DNA from: CALWRM01 sp050309765
Lineage (GTDB): Bacteria > Bacillota > Clostridia > Christensenellales > UBA1750
Assembly: GCA_050309765.1 (NCBI GenBank)
Contig: JBNRMU010000098.1
Span: 1 to 6,572, forward strand
Direction: 5' to 3'
Length of the DNA: 6,572 nt
The notes under the pieces were generated by a model that saw only the letters and a list, made by a program, of their open reading frames with translations, did not search any database and was not told the origin of the DNA. Numbering within the stretch: the first letter of the stretch is position 1; every line of letters begins with the position of its first letter. Positions 5,735 to 6,572 of the stretch are shown here, in pieces. A program made the position numbers and the translations under genes.

Positions 5735-6572
5735 TTGCCTTCCCTGACAAAGGGTCTCAAACGCCATCCGCTCATCCGCACCTTGTTGGAGCTTAAGGGC
5801 AACCCGCGCGCCTGCGTGTACTTGGAGCCCCTGTGGGGCATTCCCTATAACCTGTATTCGCCCTATGCCACGCTGTTCATGTATCAACTGGGCGTGAGGG
5901 ACGAGCAGATCGGCTTGCTGCTTTCCATCGGCATGGTGTTCCAGGTGCTGTCCTCGCTGCTGGGCGGCGTGCTCACAGATAAGCTCGGCCGGCGCCGCAC
6001 CACCGTGATCTTCGATTGTTTGAGCTGGTCCGTGCCCACGCTCATCTGGGCAGTTTCCCAGAACTTCTGGTGGTTTTTTGCCGCGGCCATCTTCAACAGC
6101 ATGTGGCAGATCACCAACAATTCCTGGAACTGCCTGCTGGTGGAGGACTGCGACCCGAAACTGCTGGTGGACGTGTACACCTGGTGCACCATCTCCGGCC
6201 TGCTGGCGGTGTTTTTTGCGCCGATTTCCGGCCTGCTGGTCAATTCTTTTTCTCTGGTACCGGTGATGCGGGGGCTGTATCTGTTCACGTTCGTCTTTAT
6301 GACGGCCAAGTTCCTGCTGCTGTATTTCCTGTCCACCGAAACAGGCCAGGGACGCATTCGCATGGAGCAGACGAGAAATGCTTCCCTTGTCTCCATGATG
6401 GTGGAGTATAAAGACGTGTTTTCCATGATCCTTCATTCCGGCAAAACGATGACCGCCCTTTGTCTGATGGCGCTGATCAACATCACCACCACGGTCAACA
6501 GCAACTTCTTTTCCCTGTACATCGTGGAGGACCTGGGCGTGGGGGAGGGCTTTGTGGTCCTGTTTCCCATGC
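5735..6572 (+). CDS. Major facilitator superfamily transporter, 3' end beyond the window
   Basis: The first 279 residues of a membrane transporter are present and the frame runs open through the right edge. Major facilitator proteins move small solutes by uniport, symport or antiport. After a short cytoplasmic N-terminus come membrane segments near residues 31-50, 59-80, 91-109, 112-134, 151-170 and 178-199, then a hydrophilic central loop (about 201-236) and the start of the second six-helix half (about 238-262). This matches the usual 6+6 layout. The diagnostic motif between segments 2 and 3 is present as GGVLTDKLGRRR (77-88). WGIPYNLYSPYATLF in the first segment has no charge but several aromatic and Pro residues. 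The substrate cannot be inferred. The gene lies after the dehydrogenase terminator and has its own extended -10 promoter, so a functional link to the dehydrogenase is only positional. About one third or more of the protein is expected to be missing. Confidence 0.88.
   Translation, partial: MPSLTKGLKRHPLIRTLLELKGNPRACVYLEPLWGIPYNLYSPYATLFMYQLGVRDEQIGLLLSIGMVFQVLSSLLGGVLTDKLGRRRTTVIFDCLSWSVPTLIWAVSQNFWWFFAAAIFNSMWQITNNSWNCLLVEDCDPKLLVDVYTWCTISGLLAVFFAPISGLLVNSFSLVPVMRGLYLFTFVFMTAKFLLLYFLSTETGQGRIRMEQTRNASLVSMMVEYKDVFSMILHSGKTMTALCLMALINITTTVNSNFFSLYIVEDLGVGEGFVVLFPM

Noticed and set aside
6016..6411. A 131-residue plus-strand frame inside the transporter.
   Set aside because: It is an out-of-frame reading of the transporter gene, with no ribosome binding site and no domain.
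5648..6436. A 262-residue minus-strand frame opposite the transporter.
   Set aside because: Its composition is rich in His and Gln with no recognisable domain, while the plus strand encodes membrane helices and the major facilitator motif A.

Overview
This window shows an ordinary chromosomal housekeeping stretch from a GC-rich, low-redundancy bacterial genome, most likely a member of the class Clostridia (Bacillota). The evidence is strong AGGAGG-like ribosome binding sites at nearly every gene, promoters of the TTGnnn-17-TATAnT kind, one TTG start codon, Rho-independent terminators, and protein sequences with a clostridial flavour. The assignment is an inference from style; no marker gene fixes the species.

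Layout from left to right. Bases 1-140 are AT-rich (36 G/C in the first 120 bases) and hold the leader and probable promoter of the first gene. A glucose-6-phosphate isomerase gene (141-1721, +) follows and ends at a strong hairpin terminator (1734-1778). It converges on an RluA-family pseudouridine synthase gene (1823-2806, -). Between the pseudouridine synthase gene and the next gene lies a compact divergent promoter region (2807-2952) with two back-to-back sigma-A-type promoters. To the right, a small uncharacterised single-pass membrane protein (2953-3501, +) overlaps the start of a tRNA-dihydrouridine synthase gene (3491-4480, +) by 11 bases, so the two form a translationally coupled pair. 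A beta-hydroxyacid dehydrogenase of the 3-hydroxyisobutyrate dehydrogenase family (4636-5496, +) has its own strong promoter and a long hairpin terminator (5508-5553). The window ends inside a major facilitator superfamily transporter gene (5735 to beyond 6572, +) that starts at TTG behind an extended -10 promoter.

Two themes appear: central carbon and small-acid metabolism (Pgi, the dehydrogenase, possibly the transporter) and uridine modification of stable RNA (the pseudouridine synthase and dihydrouridine synthase flanking a shared promoter region). Each transcription unit carries its own signals, so there is no sign of one large operon. I see no mobile element, CRISPR array, tRNA, rRNA, phage or defence gene, and nothing that amounts to a new biological system. 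The least explained object is the 182-residue membrane protein coupled to the dihydrouridine synthase. No gap between genes exceeds 300 bases; the largest (5497-5734) holds a terminator, a weak hairpin with a 13-codon mini-ORF, and the transporter promoter.
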